64,000 bases of DNA, taken from positions 1 through 64,000 of the forward strand of contig NZ_JAMZMI010000009.1 in assembly GCF_024714475.1 (NCBI RefSeq), written 5' to 3'. The DNA comes from Marinoscillum sp. MHG1-6. GTDB lineage: Bacteria > Bacteroidota > Bacteroidia > Cytophagales > Cyclobacteriaceae. Position numbers and translations under genes: made by a program. A model generated the notes under the pieces. The model was given only the letters and a program-made list of their open reading frames with translations, did no database searches and was not told the origin of the DNA. Shown piece after piece: positions 45,705 to 54,770 of this stretch (its first letter is position 1; every line of letters begins with the position of its first letter).

Positions 45705-46103
45705 TGCGTTTTCGTAATTTCTAGCAGCGTTTTACGATTTCTCCTTGCAGTTGGGTCATTTTCTATAGCGTTTCTGTCATTTCTGACCCCGGATATTTCA
45801 TTTTTCTCGTGGGATATATGACTTCTGAATGCGTTTTTATCATTTTTTGCTACGGTGGAATGCTTTTCTATACCGTTTCTTCGATTGAATTCTGGTCATG
45901 AACGATTGCCGCATGGTCATAAACGTTTGCCCGACGGTCATGAGCGATTGCCGCATGGTAAAGAATCATTGTCTGGCGGTCATGAGCGATTGCCGGGTGG
46001 TTAGGAATAATTACCGAGCGGTCATTTGTCATTTTCTCATGGTCAGGAATGATTGCCGATAGGTCTTGAACGATTGCCACGCGGTCATGAGCCATTCCCA
46101 GAC
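45705..46103. repeat. 21-bp-phased degenerate repeat array 2 (19 units, two sequence types)
   Basis: The last ten units begin GGTCAT or a variant at 45894, 45915, 45936, 45957, 45978, 45999, 46020, 46041, 46062 and 46083. The nine units before them, from 45705, look different (GCGTTTTTxTCATTTCT type) but keep the same 21-bp register: the A of the ATT core falls at 45716, 45737, 45758, 45779, 45800, 45821, 45842 and 45884 (C at 45863) and continues at 45905. The array fills the space between parE and the first AraC-type regulator. Its right half shares nearly identical runs of units with array 1. Confidence 0.85.
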
Positions 46104-46163
46104 CCTGGAGCATTCTAGCCCTAGCTTTTTTCAGCTTTTTTTTATAAGTTGTTATATGTAATC

Positions 46164-48254
46164 ATGTCCACCCCTGACCAACTCATATCGCAACTCAACG
46201 AACAAGTTGAAGCCAATCTCCAAAATGAGCAGTTTGGTGTAGATGAACTAGCACAATCAGTAGACATGAGCCGCTCCACCCTCCATCGGAAACTTCATGA
46301 ATTAACCGGGCAATCAATTAGTCAGTTCATTCGCGAGTATCGACTGGAAAGATCACTGGATCTGCTACAAAATGAAAACCTAACCGCCTCCGAAGTGGCT
46401 CATCGGGTCGGTTTTGGAAGCGCTACATACTTCAGCAAGTCCTTTCATGAGTTTTTTGGTTTTACTCCCGGTGAAGCTAAGGACGGAAAAATCCCAGAAA
46501 GGAAGCACTCAACCTCAGCCAACAAAAGAAAAACCCCACTTCTTGGCATAGGTGTGCTCATTATTGTGGTCATCACCGCAGGATATTTCGCATTTAGTGA
46601 TAGCACGAGCAAACCTGTCCAGGAGCTGGAAAAGTCCATCGCCATTTTACCCTTTAGAAATGACAGTCATGACTCCTCCAATGTCTATATCGTGAATGGC
46701 TTGATGGAATCAATTCTCAATAACCTGGCATTGATTGAAGATTTGAGGGTTATCAGCAGGACCTCCGTGGAGAAATACCGCAACCAGATGAATTCCAAAA
46801 TCATCACCGAAATCGGCAAGGAATTGAACGTCAGCTATATCGTGGAAGGAAGCGGACAGAAATATGGAAATGAGATGTTGCTCACAGTACAATTGATAGA
46901 GGTACCTACCGAAAGACATCTCTGGTCCAAGCAATACAAGCGCCAGGCGAATAATATTATCGATTTGCAGATAGAAGTAGCCAAAAGTATTGCCAGAGAG
47001 ATTGAAGCTATTGTCACAGAGGATGAACAGGAGTTACTGGAAAAACTGCCTACAACTAATGAACAGGCCTATGATTATTATTTGAAGGGAAATGAAATTG
47101 TGTTTGCCTACGAAAGGTGGACAGCTCAATATGATACTATCGAGTTAAAAAAGGCAAGAGAATATTTCAGGAAGGCAATTGAAGTGGACAATACTTATGC
47201 CCTGGCATATGCCAAACTATCGCTGACATGTTATCATCTGAACTGGGCTACCAACGATCGATATGCCCATGAAATGAAGTCTGCTTCCGAAATGGCGATG
47301 CTCTATGATCCGGAATTGGCAGAAAGTCTAATTGCAAAATCACACTCTTTGCACTTTGAGTTTGTAAGAGACACCATTCGAACCCGGGATTCAGTTCACT
47401 TAGAACTGATGTATGGTTATATAGAGAAAGCAACGAAGGTGGGCCCCGATAACATTCTGGCATTGCGTATAGCCAGAGATATCTCCAGTTGGGATAGACC
47501 CAATCTCAAGTATCAACTTGAATTCGCGCTAAGAAGTCTGAAGTTGGAAATTGATAAGGATACATCCGAACTGATCAATGATTACTTTGGCTTACCCCGA
47601 TCTTTTAGAGTCGCCGGTTTCTTTGATCGAGCTCAGGAAGCAATAAGCATAATGGAAGAATTAACGGCAGAAGGACATGTTGCCAGAGTAATTGAACAAA
47701 CTGAATTAATCGCTGATAAAAGAAGTGACTATAAGGAATGTGCAAGCATTTTACAAGAAGCAGTTTCGGAACGTCCGAACAACCGTGAGTTGAATAGGTT
47801 TTTGGCTCAGGCCTATTTTTTTATGGAACGCTATGATGATGCTTATGAATATTATCAAAAAATAGAGTACGATATTGAAGTTTATTTGGCTTATGGAGAT
47901 TACAACCGGATTGCTTTTATATGCGAAAAGCTGGGATTTATTGATAAATCAAAAAAATATTACGCTTTGGGAATGGAGAGGTATGAAGGTTTACCGGAAG
48001 CCTATAAATATTTTAATCAAACAGAACTGTATTCGGCCTTAAATGATAAGGAAAAAGCCATAAAAAGTCTCGAAGCTGCACTCAATCAGGAATTCATTCC
48101 CTATTGGAATATTCGGTTCATCAAGGACAGCCCTATTTACGGTGAAATGAGAAAGAATCCTGAATTTATAAAGCTGTTAGAACGGATGGAGGAAAAGTTC
48201 TGGAAAAAACATGATGAGATCGAGAAGGATTTAATGGAGAAAAGCCTGCTTTAA
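46164..48254 (+). CDS. Membrane-anchored AraC-HTH / TolB-like / TPR regulator (copy 1)
   Basis: The 696-residue protein starts at ATG 46164, matching the paralogue's MSTPDQLISQ start; five more codons up to 46149 are in frame. Residues about 1-105 form an AraC-type DNA-binding domain (MSRSTLHRKLHELTGQSISQ, HRVGFGSATYFSKSFHEFFG). One membrane helix follows at about 126-144 (LLGIGVLIIVVITAGYFAF), then a TolB-like/FlgO-like domain (about 157-265, KSIAILPFRNDSHDSSN, YIVEGSGQ) and TPR helices to the end. The order puts the DNA-binding part in the cytoplasm and the rest in the periplasm, so it may act as a one-component membrane regulator. The ligand is unknown. A similar gene follows 72 bp downstream. 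Confidence 0.8.
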   Translation: MSTPDQLISQLNEQVEANLQNEQFGVDELAQSVDMSRSTLHRKLHELTGQSISQFIREYRLERSLDLLQNENLTASEVAHRVGFGSATYFSKSFHEFFGFTPGEAKDGKIPERKHSTSANKRKTPLLGIGVLIIVVITAGYFAFSDSTSKPVQELEKSIAILPFRNDSHDSSNVYIVNGLMESILNNLALIEDLRVISRTSVEKYRNQMNSKIITEIGKELNVSYIVEGSGQKYGNEMLLTVQLIEVPTERHLWSKQYKRQANNIIDLQIEVAKSIAREIEAIVTEDEQELLEKLPTTNEQAYDYYLKGNEIVFAYERWTAQYDTIELKKAREYFRKAIEVDNTYALAYAKLSLTCYHLNWATNDRYAHEMKSASEMAMLYDPELAESLIAKSHSLHFEFVRDTIRTRDSVHLELMYGYIEKATKVGPDNILALRIARDISSWDRPNLKYQLEFALRSLKLEIDKDTSELINDYFGLPRSFRVAGFFDRAQEAISIMEELTAEGHVARVIEQTELIADKRSDYKECASILQEAVSERPNNRELNRFLAQAYFFMERYDDAYEYYQKIEYDIEVYLAYGDYNRIAFICEKLGFIDKSKKYYALGMERYEGLPEAYKYFNQTELYSALNDKEKAIKSLEAALNQEFIPYWNIRFIKDSPIYGEMRKNPEFIKLLERMEEKFWKKHDEIEKDLMEKSLL

Positions 48255-48326
48255 AAGTGACAATAGTATTGTTGACAATTTATTCAATGCTTTTTAAGGA
48301 AATATTCTTAAGTTGATATAGCAATC

Positions 48327-50384
48327 ATGTCCACCCCTGACCAACTCATATCGCAACTCAACGAACAAGTTGAAGCCAATCTTCACAACGAACAGTTTAG
48401 TGTAGATCAGTTGGCAGAATCTGTAGGAATGAGCCGTTCCACCCTTCACCGCAAACTTCATGAATTGACCGGGCAATCGATCAGCCAGTTTATCAGGGAA
48501 TACCGATTGGAGAGATCACTGGACTTGTTACAAAACGAAAACCTAACCGCCTCCGAAGTGGCACATCGGGTCGGTTTTGGAAGCGCTACATACTTCAGCA
48601 AGTCCTTTCATGAGTTTTTTGGTTTTACTCCAGGTGATGCTAAGGACGGAAAAATCCCAGAAAGGAAGCACTCAACCTCAGCCAACAAAAGAAAAACCCC
48701 ACTTCTTGGCATAGGTGTGCTCATCATTGTGGTCATCACCGCAGGATATTTCGCATTTAGTGATAGCACGAGCAAACCTGTCCAGGAGCTGGAAAAGTCC
48801 ATCGCCATTTTACCCTTTAGAAATGACAGTCATGACTCCTCCAACGTCTATATCGTCAATGGCTTGATGGAATCAATTTTGAATAATCTGGGCTCAATCG
48901 AAGACTTGAGAGTTATCAGTCGAACCTCAGTAGAACAATACCGCAAAGAGCTAAATAATAAACCACTAACCGAAATCGGAAAGGAACTGAATGTCAGTTA
49001 CATAGTAGAAGGAAGTGGTCAGAAATATGGTGATGAGATGCTCCTATCCATCCAGTTGATTGAAGTACCTACCGACAGACACATATGGTCCAAGCAATAC
49101 AAACGCAAGGCCGATAACATCATCGATCTGCAAATTGAAGTGGCCAAAAACATTGCTACTGAAATCAAAGCCTTGATTACCGAGGATGAAAATGAACGCA
49201 TCGAAAAACTACCAACAACTAATGAAAAAGCCTTTGAGTTTTATTTGAAGGGAAATGAAATTTTGTTCCCTTACGAACGATGGAGATCAGGATATGATAC
49301 GGTTGAATTAAAAAAAGCAAGGGCTTATTTCAGGAAAGCCATCGCACTTGACAACACCTTCGTACAAGCACATGCAAAATTATCACAAGCATGTCTACAC
49401 CTGAATTGGAGTACCAATGACAGGTATAAATACGAAATGAATACAAGTGCTGAAACGGCCATGTTTCTTGATCCGAATTTACCTGAAAGCATAATAGCCA
49501 AGTTGGGCAGTTTTTATTACCAGGGTAGAAAGGACTGGTCTTTGGATAATGATTCTGCATTTATTGAGCTCAGGTTTCTTTTGGCAGAAAAGGCTGCAAA
49601 ACTAGACCCTGGGAATATCATGGCTTTAAGAGTTGCCCGTAATTCGCTAGGCACAAGACTTAATGCCGATAAAGCGCTCGAATACTCCCTTCGTTGCGCA
49701 CAACTGGACATTGAAAGAGATTCATCCGAAATTCAGCTAGATTTTGGTTATCTTCCGACAGATCTCAGATTAAACGGTTTTTTTGAAGAAGCTCAGGCAT
49801 ATATAAATAAAGCCACTGAATTAGGGTTGGAAATGACTCCTGACCAAATATTCCTGACCTTAGATTGGAAACACGACTATGAAGCAGGGAAATCCATCTT
49901 CAAGAATTTTTTGCATCAACATCCGGATCAAAGAAACAGGAATATTCTAGGCCTCATTTTTTTTATGCAGAGGCAATACGACAGTGCCTATTATCATTTC
50001 AAATCCGAGAAAGATGAACGGTATTCCTATAGATTGGGGTTTGTCTGTGAGAAACTCGGTTATTTTGATGAGGCAAAGAAGAACTTCGAAGCTGTAGAAA
50101 CCCGATTATCAAACTCAACATCCAGAAGGCCACTCCAACTATTCTGGAATGCAGAAATATATGCTGCAATGGGCGAAACTGAAAAAGCATTGAAATGTCT
50201 GGAAACTTACGCCTCGCAGGATTACCTTCATTACGTGACTATCCGTTTCATGAAAGACAGTCCGATTTTCGATGAGTTGAGGGAACATTCGGAGTTTCAG
50301 AGACTTTTAAAACAAATTGAAACCAAGTTCTGGGAAACCCACGATGAAATCGAAAAATCATTACTGGAAAAAGGGCTTTTATAA
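48327..50384 (+). CDS. Membrane-anchored AraC-HTH / TolB-like / TPR regulator (copy 2)
   Basis: This 685-residue paralogue of the preceding gene has the same layout: AraC HTH (about 1-105), membrane helix (about 126-144), TolB-like domain (about 157-265) and a C-terminal TPR region. The first 56 coding bases and a tract of roughly 340 bp spanning HTH end, membrane helix and TolB start are almost identical to copy 1, while the TPR part has drifted far. So the two should read the same DNA site but sense different partners or ligands. The bases before the ATG are also similar (AAGTTG...ATCATGTCC). Automated tools may call it an adenylate cyclase or TPR protein; no cyclase domain is present. Confidence 0.8.
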   Translation: MSTPDQLISQLNEQVEANLHNEQFSVDQLAESVGMSRSTLHRKLHELTGQSISQFIREYRLERSLDLLQNENLTASEVAHRVGFGSATYFSKSFHEFFGFTPGDAKDGKIPERKHSTSANKRKTPLLGIGVLIIVVITAGYFAFSDSTSKPVQELEKSIAILPFRNDSHDSSNVYIVNGLMESILNNLGSIEDLRVISRTSVEQYRKELNNKPLTEIGKELNVSYIVEGSGQKYGDEMLLSIQLIEVPTDRHIWSKQYKRKADNIIDLQIEVAKNIATEIKALITEDENERIEKLPTTNEKAFEFYLKGNEILFPYERWRSGYDTVELKKARAYFRKAIALDNTFVQAHAKLSQACLHLNWSTNDRYKYEMNTSAETAMFLDPNLPESIIAKLGSFYYQGRKDWSLDNDSAFIELRFLLAEKAAKLDPGNIMALRVARNSLGTRLNADKALEYSLRCAQLDIERDSSEIQLDFGYLPTDLRLNGFFEEAQAYINKATELGLEMTPDQIFLTLDWKHDYEAGKSIFKNFLHQHPDQRNRNILGLIFFMQRQYDSAYYHFKSEKDERYSYRLGFVCEKLGYFDEAKKNFEAVETRLSNSTSRRPLQLFWNAEIYAAMGETEKALKCLETYASQDYLHYVTIRFMKDSPIFDELREHSEFQRLLKQIETKFWETHDEIEKSLLEKGLL

Positions 50385-50647
50385 TCCAAAAAAACTACTT
50401 TTCACTACACTCGAAAAAGGGCCTTTATTTCCTTGTTTCACTCGTTTTGCAACCATTTTTTAAGCCGTGCAACATAATTACAAGGGTTTGACACGTCCCT
50501 TCAAGCCTTAAAATATTCATTTCAAATCATTGCTACAGGCGTTCTACACCTTGCCTGGCTATATCCACGAGCTTTGAATTGTCATTAATTGATGACTTCT
50601 GATCCCTAAAAATGATCAGTATATCTGGAACAAAATGATTAGAAATT

Positions 50648-51355
50648 ATGAAAACTGCACTTCAAACTCCTGAAACAAAATTCTCAACTAGCACCTTCAC
50701 TTTATTGAGACTCGCCCTACTTACTCCTTTCCTTTTCGTCGCATTTTTTGTCCATGCCCAAACAGGATTTACCGGGGATGACTATTATTATGTTGATGTA
50801 ACTAATGATGGTCTAATTAAACTCACCGCAAACCATGTAAGAGGAAATGCCAGGGTCTCTATTCTGGATCAATATGGACAAGTCGAATACACAGATGAAT
50901 GCCGTACTTCTGAAAAACTTGACAAAAAGTATGACCTTTCCAATATCCCTCAAGGAAACTATCAATTAAAATATCAGGATGATTATGTAATCAGAACCGT
51001 ACCGTTCACAGTTGGCGATAACCTTAGCGTGTCTAATGAAAAGGAGGAAACCCTAATTCTCCCTGTAATTTTGCAGAAAGGAAATTCCTTGATTGTCAGG
51101 ATGATATCCAATGACATTAGGAAAATGAGAATCTACATTTACGACGCTCACGGAAATTTACTGGAAACCAATAAAATAACTGGAAAAGGGTCCTTCGGCG
51201 AACAATTCGACCTAACTAAAGTACCTAGCGAATTCTACAAGGTTGCCGTATGGACTGATGGCGAAGTAGTAACTAAAACCGTAAAGATCCAATTGAACGA
51301 ACAGAAAGACGAAGTCAATACTTCAGAAAATCCAGTAATTGCAGGTAATCCTTGA
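50648..51355 (+). CDS. Exported protein with two repeated beta-sandwich domains
   Basis: This 235-residue protein has a signal peptide (about 1-38, LLTPFLFVAFFVHAQ). Two tandem domains of about 85 residues follow (about 44-125 and 130-218), each with the pattern RVSILDQYGQVEY...IPQGNYQLKY and MRIYIYDAHGNLLE...VPSEFYKVAVW. This resembles the beta-sandwich of T9SS tails or DUF3244-type proteins, but there is no sorting motif at the C-terminus. It is probably periplasmic or outer-membrane associated. A strong hairpin overlapping the stop codon terminates it. The function is unknown. Confidence 0.6.
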   Translation: MKTALQTPETKFSTSTFTLLRLALLTPFLFVAFFVHAQTGFTGDDYYYVDVTNDGLIKLTANHVRGNARVSILDQYGQVEYTDECRTSEKLDKKYDLSNIPQGNYQLKYQDDYVIRTVPFTVGDNLSVSNEKEETLILPVILQKGNSLIVRMISNDIRKMRIYIYDAHGNLLETNKITGKGSFGEQFDLTKVPSEFYKVAVWTDGEVVTKTVKIQLNEQKDEVNTSENPVIAGNP

Positions 51356-51366
51356 TTACCTGCTTT
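51340..51366 (+). terminator. Intrinsic terminator overlapping the stop codon
   Basis: GCAGGTAATC (51340-51349) and GATTACCTGC (51353-51362) form a perfect 10-bp stem with a 3-nt loop and are followed by TTTTCC. The stem includes the last codons of the exported protein gene. Confidence 0.8.
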
Positions 51367-51476
51367 TCCTTCAATCTCATGAATTTACCAGAGGAAGACA
51401 CACGACCTTTTCGGATCAAAGAAATAGTAACCAAAAAGGCAATAAGCTCTCTCCTATCAAAATATACTTTCTAGCG

Positions 51477-52982
51477 TCAAGCCGCCTCTTCAAACTCTCT
51501 AACGAGTTGAGGCGAGCCTTTTTGCAGCATCCCCTGGATCACACGATGCATCCAAATCAGACAGCCTCCGGACAAAACCAGCATGAGTATCCAGCAACTG
51601 GACCAAAGCCCCGTCCCTTCCAATAAATAGCCAAACAATATTGGACAAAAGAATCCGCCAAGTCCGCCAAGTACACCGACCATACCACCGACAACACCCA
51701 CTTCATTAGGGAAGTAATCCGGAATGTGTTTATAGACCGCCGCTTTTCCGATGCCCCATACGGAGCCAATAAGTACAGCAAGCGTGGCAAAGATCCAAAG
51801 GTTAGCCTGAAAATAGATGTGCGTTTTACCCTCCGCAATCAGCTGCTTTTTGCTCACCTGATCACCTACCTTCACCTTAGGTTGCTGCCATGATTCACGG
51901 GCTGGAAAAACCATAAACCGATCCTCCACATTACTCAGGGCATCAGTTTTACCTTGCAGTTCATAGCTTACACCCGCAACCTCAATTCTGCTATCTGATA
52001 CATAAGTCACCTCTCCTGCTTTTTTAGCACTTATCCCTTTACCAGCGGTATACACATCCATTTTGGGTATAAAAAGCAACATACTGATAACCACAGAGGT
52101 ACCTAACACCCAATACATAACCTGCCTTGCTCCAAATTTATCTGACAGCCATCCTCCAAACGCACGTATAACTCCTGATGGCAAACTAAAGCAAGACGCC
52201 AATAGGCCCGCGGTAGCAAGATCCAGGTTATAAACGTTGGTGTAATACGGAACAAGCCAACCTGCGAAGGCAACAAAGCAACCAAATACAAGAAAATAGT
52301 AAAGACCAAAACGCCACACCCTTATGGATTTCAATGGACTCAGCAAACCACGTAAAGTTTTATTGCTGCTTGCAGGCTTTTTGTTTTCTGTTAAAAACCA
52401 AAACATTATCGCTGTCAGAAGTAATACTCCCGCATAAATCTGAGGCATCATTCTCCACCCTTCAAGGTTTGTTTTACCATCTGTCAGGTATACCAGTAAT
52501 CCGGGGCCCACAAGTGTAGTGATAGCGGCACCAGCATTTCCCGCTCCAAAGATCCCAAGGGCAATACCTTGCTTTTGTTTGGGGAACCATATCGAAGAAA
52601 AGGCAATGCCAACCGCGAAGCTGGCTCCGGCCAAGCCAAACCCAAGACTGCATAGCGCATAGGTCCAAAAACTATCAACATAACTTAATAGATACATAGG
52701 TATGGCGCAGACCATTAAGAGAATAACAAAGACTGGGCGTCCGCCAAACTTATCAGTCAAAATACCGGCAGGTAATCGAAATACTGCTCCGGAAAGTACC
52801 GGTATCCCGATAAGCCATCCTACTTCAATCGCAGTCCAGTTATAGACCTGGTTATCCACGAGAAAAGTGACCAAAACTCCGTTGAGGAGCCAACCAGCAA
52901 AGCATATCGTAAAAGTAAAGGTGTTCGCAAAGAGCGTGTTATTGGCTTTTCCGGAGTTGAATTCGTTCATATTTGGGTTCAT
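51477..52982 (-). CDS. narK: NarK-type nitrate/nitrite MFS transporter with inserted soluble domain
   Basis: This 501-residue inner-membrane protein of the nitrate/nitrite porter family has the nitrate signature GNAGAAITTLVGP (about 148-160), a second glycine-rich signature NEVGVVGGMVGVLGGLGG (about 426-443), and arginines in FRLPAGILTDKFGGR (Arg69) and GVIRAFGGWLSDKFG (Arg273) that match the substrate-binding pair of NarK. Between the helix ending near 307 and the next near 394 lies an insert of about 85 residues, including VKVGDQVSKKQLIAEG, which looks like a small lipoyl/HlyD-like beta domain. It supplies nitrate or nitrite to the NirBD enzyme encoded nearby. The start may be Met5 (52970). 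The 370 bp beyond its start (52983-53352) hold no gene that I can see. Confidence 0.87.
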   Translation of the reverse strand: MNPNMNEFNSGKANNTLFANTFTFTICFAGWLLNGVLVTFLVDNQVYNWTAIEVGWLIGIPVLSGAVFRLPAGILTDKFGGRPVFVILLMVCAIPMYLLSYVDSFWTYALCSLGFGLAGASFAVGIAFSSIWFPKQKQGIALGIFGAGNAGAAITTLVGPGLLVYLTDGKTNLEGWRMMPQIYAGVLLLTAIMFWFLTENKKPASSNKTLRGLLSPLKSIRVWRFGLYYFLVFGCFVAFAGWLVPYYTNVYNLDLATAGLLASCFSLPSGVIRAFGGWLSDKFGARQVMYWVLGTSVVISMLLFIPKMDVYTAGKGISAKKAGEVTYVSDSRIEVAGVSYELQGKTDALSNVEDRFMVFPARESWQQPKVKVGDQVSKKQLIAEGKTHIYFQANLWIFATLAVLIGSVWGIGKAAVYKHIPDYFPNEVGVVGGMVGVLGGLGGFFCPILFGYLLEGTGLWSSCWILMLVLSGGCLIWMHRVIQGMLQKGSPQLVREFEEAA

Positions 52983-53352
52983 TAGTTAGTTGATGGTTAA
53001 TTATATTCAGTCCATGACGGACAAATAAAATTTATGAAACGAATAATCCTGGGGTCTAAATGCGCAATGGGGCCATATCAAACATGTTCGATATTGTTTA
53101 ATCGCATGGGGCCGCCAAGCTCAGGAAGAGGTGAAAAACTCGATGAGCCAATCATAAGATGAGCTAATCAAATTTGAAAATGACGCATTATAGCGTCCCT
53201 TGATTTTCATTTGTCTATCACAATTCTAATAAAAACAATGGAAGTGACAAGCAGATGAAATTAGTAAGGTGGGTAAAACGTAATCATCAAACCTTCTCAA
53301 TTGTAATTGTATCGCTGTCAAAAAGCGAGGATAAAATGGTCATTTTCCAACC

Positions 53353-53751
53353 TCAATAAAAACTGGATATCTCAAACCAGAAGGTTTGACCTCCTCCCGA
53401 AAAACTGTACGGTTCTAAACTAGAGAAAGCGGTCACCTGATAGATCAATTCATCATAAACCAGATCATCCTTCATGTAGAGATTCTGTTTGATCATTTTC
53501 CAATCGATATTCATGTACCTATCACCTTTAGGACGGAATATTATTAATTCCTCATGTATCCTTTTTTCAACTATACTCTTCTCAATTTGTATACCCCTGA
53601 AAATTTGACTCGTGTTGATCGGATCATTTTTGTCAATAATAATGACGTCCTCCATGGTATAACCCCATCCTCCCTTGATTGGATATTCTTGGAAATCTTC
53701 TGAGAGTACCTGCCTTAAGGATAGATTGGTTTGGATTCTTGGTGCGTTCAT
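53353..53751 (-). CDS. Hypothetical protein
   Basis: This 132-residue product has no recognised family, signal peptide or membrane helix. It has KGGWGYTMEDVIIIDKNDP near residue 26 and a C-terminal half with YDELIYQVTAFSSLEPYSFSG. It lies between narK and the flavin reductase gene and is divergent from the latter, but nothing in its sequence links it to nitrogen metabolism. Codon use looks normal, so it is probably a real gene. Confidence 0.5.
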   Translation of the reverse strand: MNAPRIQTNLSLRQVLSEDFQEYPIKGGWGYTMEDVIIIDKNDPINTSQIFRGIQIEKSIVEKRIHEELIIFRPKGDRYMNIDWKMIKQNLYMKDDLVYDELIYQVTAFSSLEPYSFSGGGQTFWFEISSFY

Positions 53752-53871
53752 TTCTTACAGTTATTAGAATGAGTATCCTAAAAATATTTACAAAATGTAA
53801 ATTTTCAGGAGAAACGCATCACCACCAACCTTGTTTTAGCATCAACTTTCCTTTCCCAAATCCTTAATCAT

Positions 53872-53879
53872 TACTTTTG
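53872..53879 (+). promoter_or_regulatory. -7 promoter element for the flavin reductase gene
   Basis: TACTTTTG matches TAnnTTTG exactly and lies 63 bp before the start codon at 53943. The -33 element is not clear. Confidence 0.4.
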
Positions 53880-53942
53880 CCTTCCCAAGCTATTTGAAAC
53901 TATTACTGGAATGGGTTTCTAATCAAAACAATTAAGCACCGG

Positions 53943-54509
53943 ATGAAAATTATGATCTTCAATGGCTCGTTGGAAAACGGACCTCACGCCACCTCACATA
54001 AGGTTATTGTACCATTAAAGAAAAAACTGGAAGCAGCAGGAATTAGTCCGGTAGTGTTCAATCTTGCCGACGCTGACATTCCCCTACTCGATTTCAGTCA
54101 TAAAGAAACACCTGTGAGTGTTAAGAATATGGTAACTACTTTCAGAGAATGTGATGCCCATATCTGGCTAACTCCGATGTATCACGGCAGCATGACCGGT
54201 GCGATGAAGAACTGTCTCGACTGGCTGGAGATTAGTGCCAAAGAACCTATCCCCTACCTCACCAACAAAGTGGTGGGTATGATCTGCTGGGCAGATGGAG
54301 TGCAGGCCATGCAGGGTATCAACGCCATGGACTCCGTGGCAAAAGCGCTTAGGGCATGGGTAATGCCGTATAGCATCCCCATGGTTAGAGGTGAGATATC
54401 AGTTTCGAAGGATGATGACACCCTTACTGAAGATTACTCCAAAAAGCTAGACATTATGGTGGATCTAATTGCAGCGGGTAGCCCGGTCTCTAAAATTCCC
54501 GGGGTATAA
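53943..54509 (+). CDS. NADPH-dependent FMN reductase family protein
   Basis: This 188-residue flavodoxin-fold protein contains IMIFNGSLENGPHATSHKV at the N-terminus (FMN phosphate loop), WLTPMYHGSMTGAMKNCLDWL (about 75-97, the family P-x-Y-x-x-S/G-x-x-G-x-K-N motif) and NKVVGMICWADGVQAMQG. The family uses NAD(P)H to reduce FMN or quinone/azo-type substrates. It precedes nirB by 325 bp on the same strand and may feed reduced flavin or protect against nitrogen oxides, but that is guessing from position. The usual catalytic residues cannot be confirmed by eye. Confidence 0.8.
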   Translation: MKIMIFNGSLENGPHATSHKVIVPLKKKLEAAGISPVVFNLADADIPLLDFSHKETPVSVKNMVTTFRECDAHIWLTPMYHGSMTGAMKNCLDWLEISAKEPIPYLTNKVVGMICWADGVQAMQGINAMDSVAKALRAWVMPYSIPMVRGEISVSKDDDTLTEDYSKKLDIMVDLIAAGSPVSKIPGV

Positions 54510-54770
54510 GGCTTCTCGGATCATCCTGGAATAATACGACAAGGTTAACATCCTTTCGAACTGCGGGTCTGGAGGCAATTCGGTAACTTGTATGAGGAAT
54601 TAAGTCCTTCGTCTATCGAAGTCGATTTGCGTAAATATATTCCACCGCTCACAAATCATTTGTTTTCAGGCATCATATGGACTTAGCTCCAAAAAAGGGA
54701 GATATCAACCTCTCAGGCCAATATTTCCGGTTAAACCTTGTATTGAAAGCAAAAAATCTCTGAAGTATTT

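Noticed and set aside
45868-46113. 81-residue minus-strand gene inside array 2
   Set aside because: The frame exists because 21-bp units keep phase and lack stops in that frame; the array extends far to the left of the frame and array 1 lacks a start. Kept as an observation, not a gene.
46164-50384. Adenylate cyclase function for the twin TPR regulators
   Set aside because: TolB-like/TPR proteins are often labelled so, but I see no nucleotide cyclase domain; the N-terminus is an AraC HTH.
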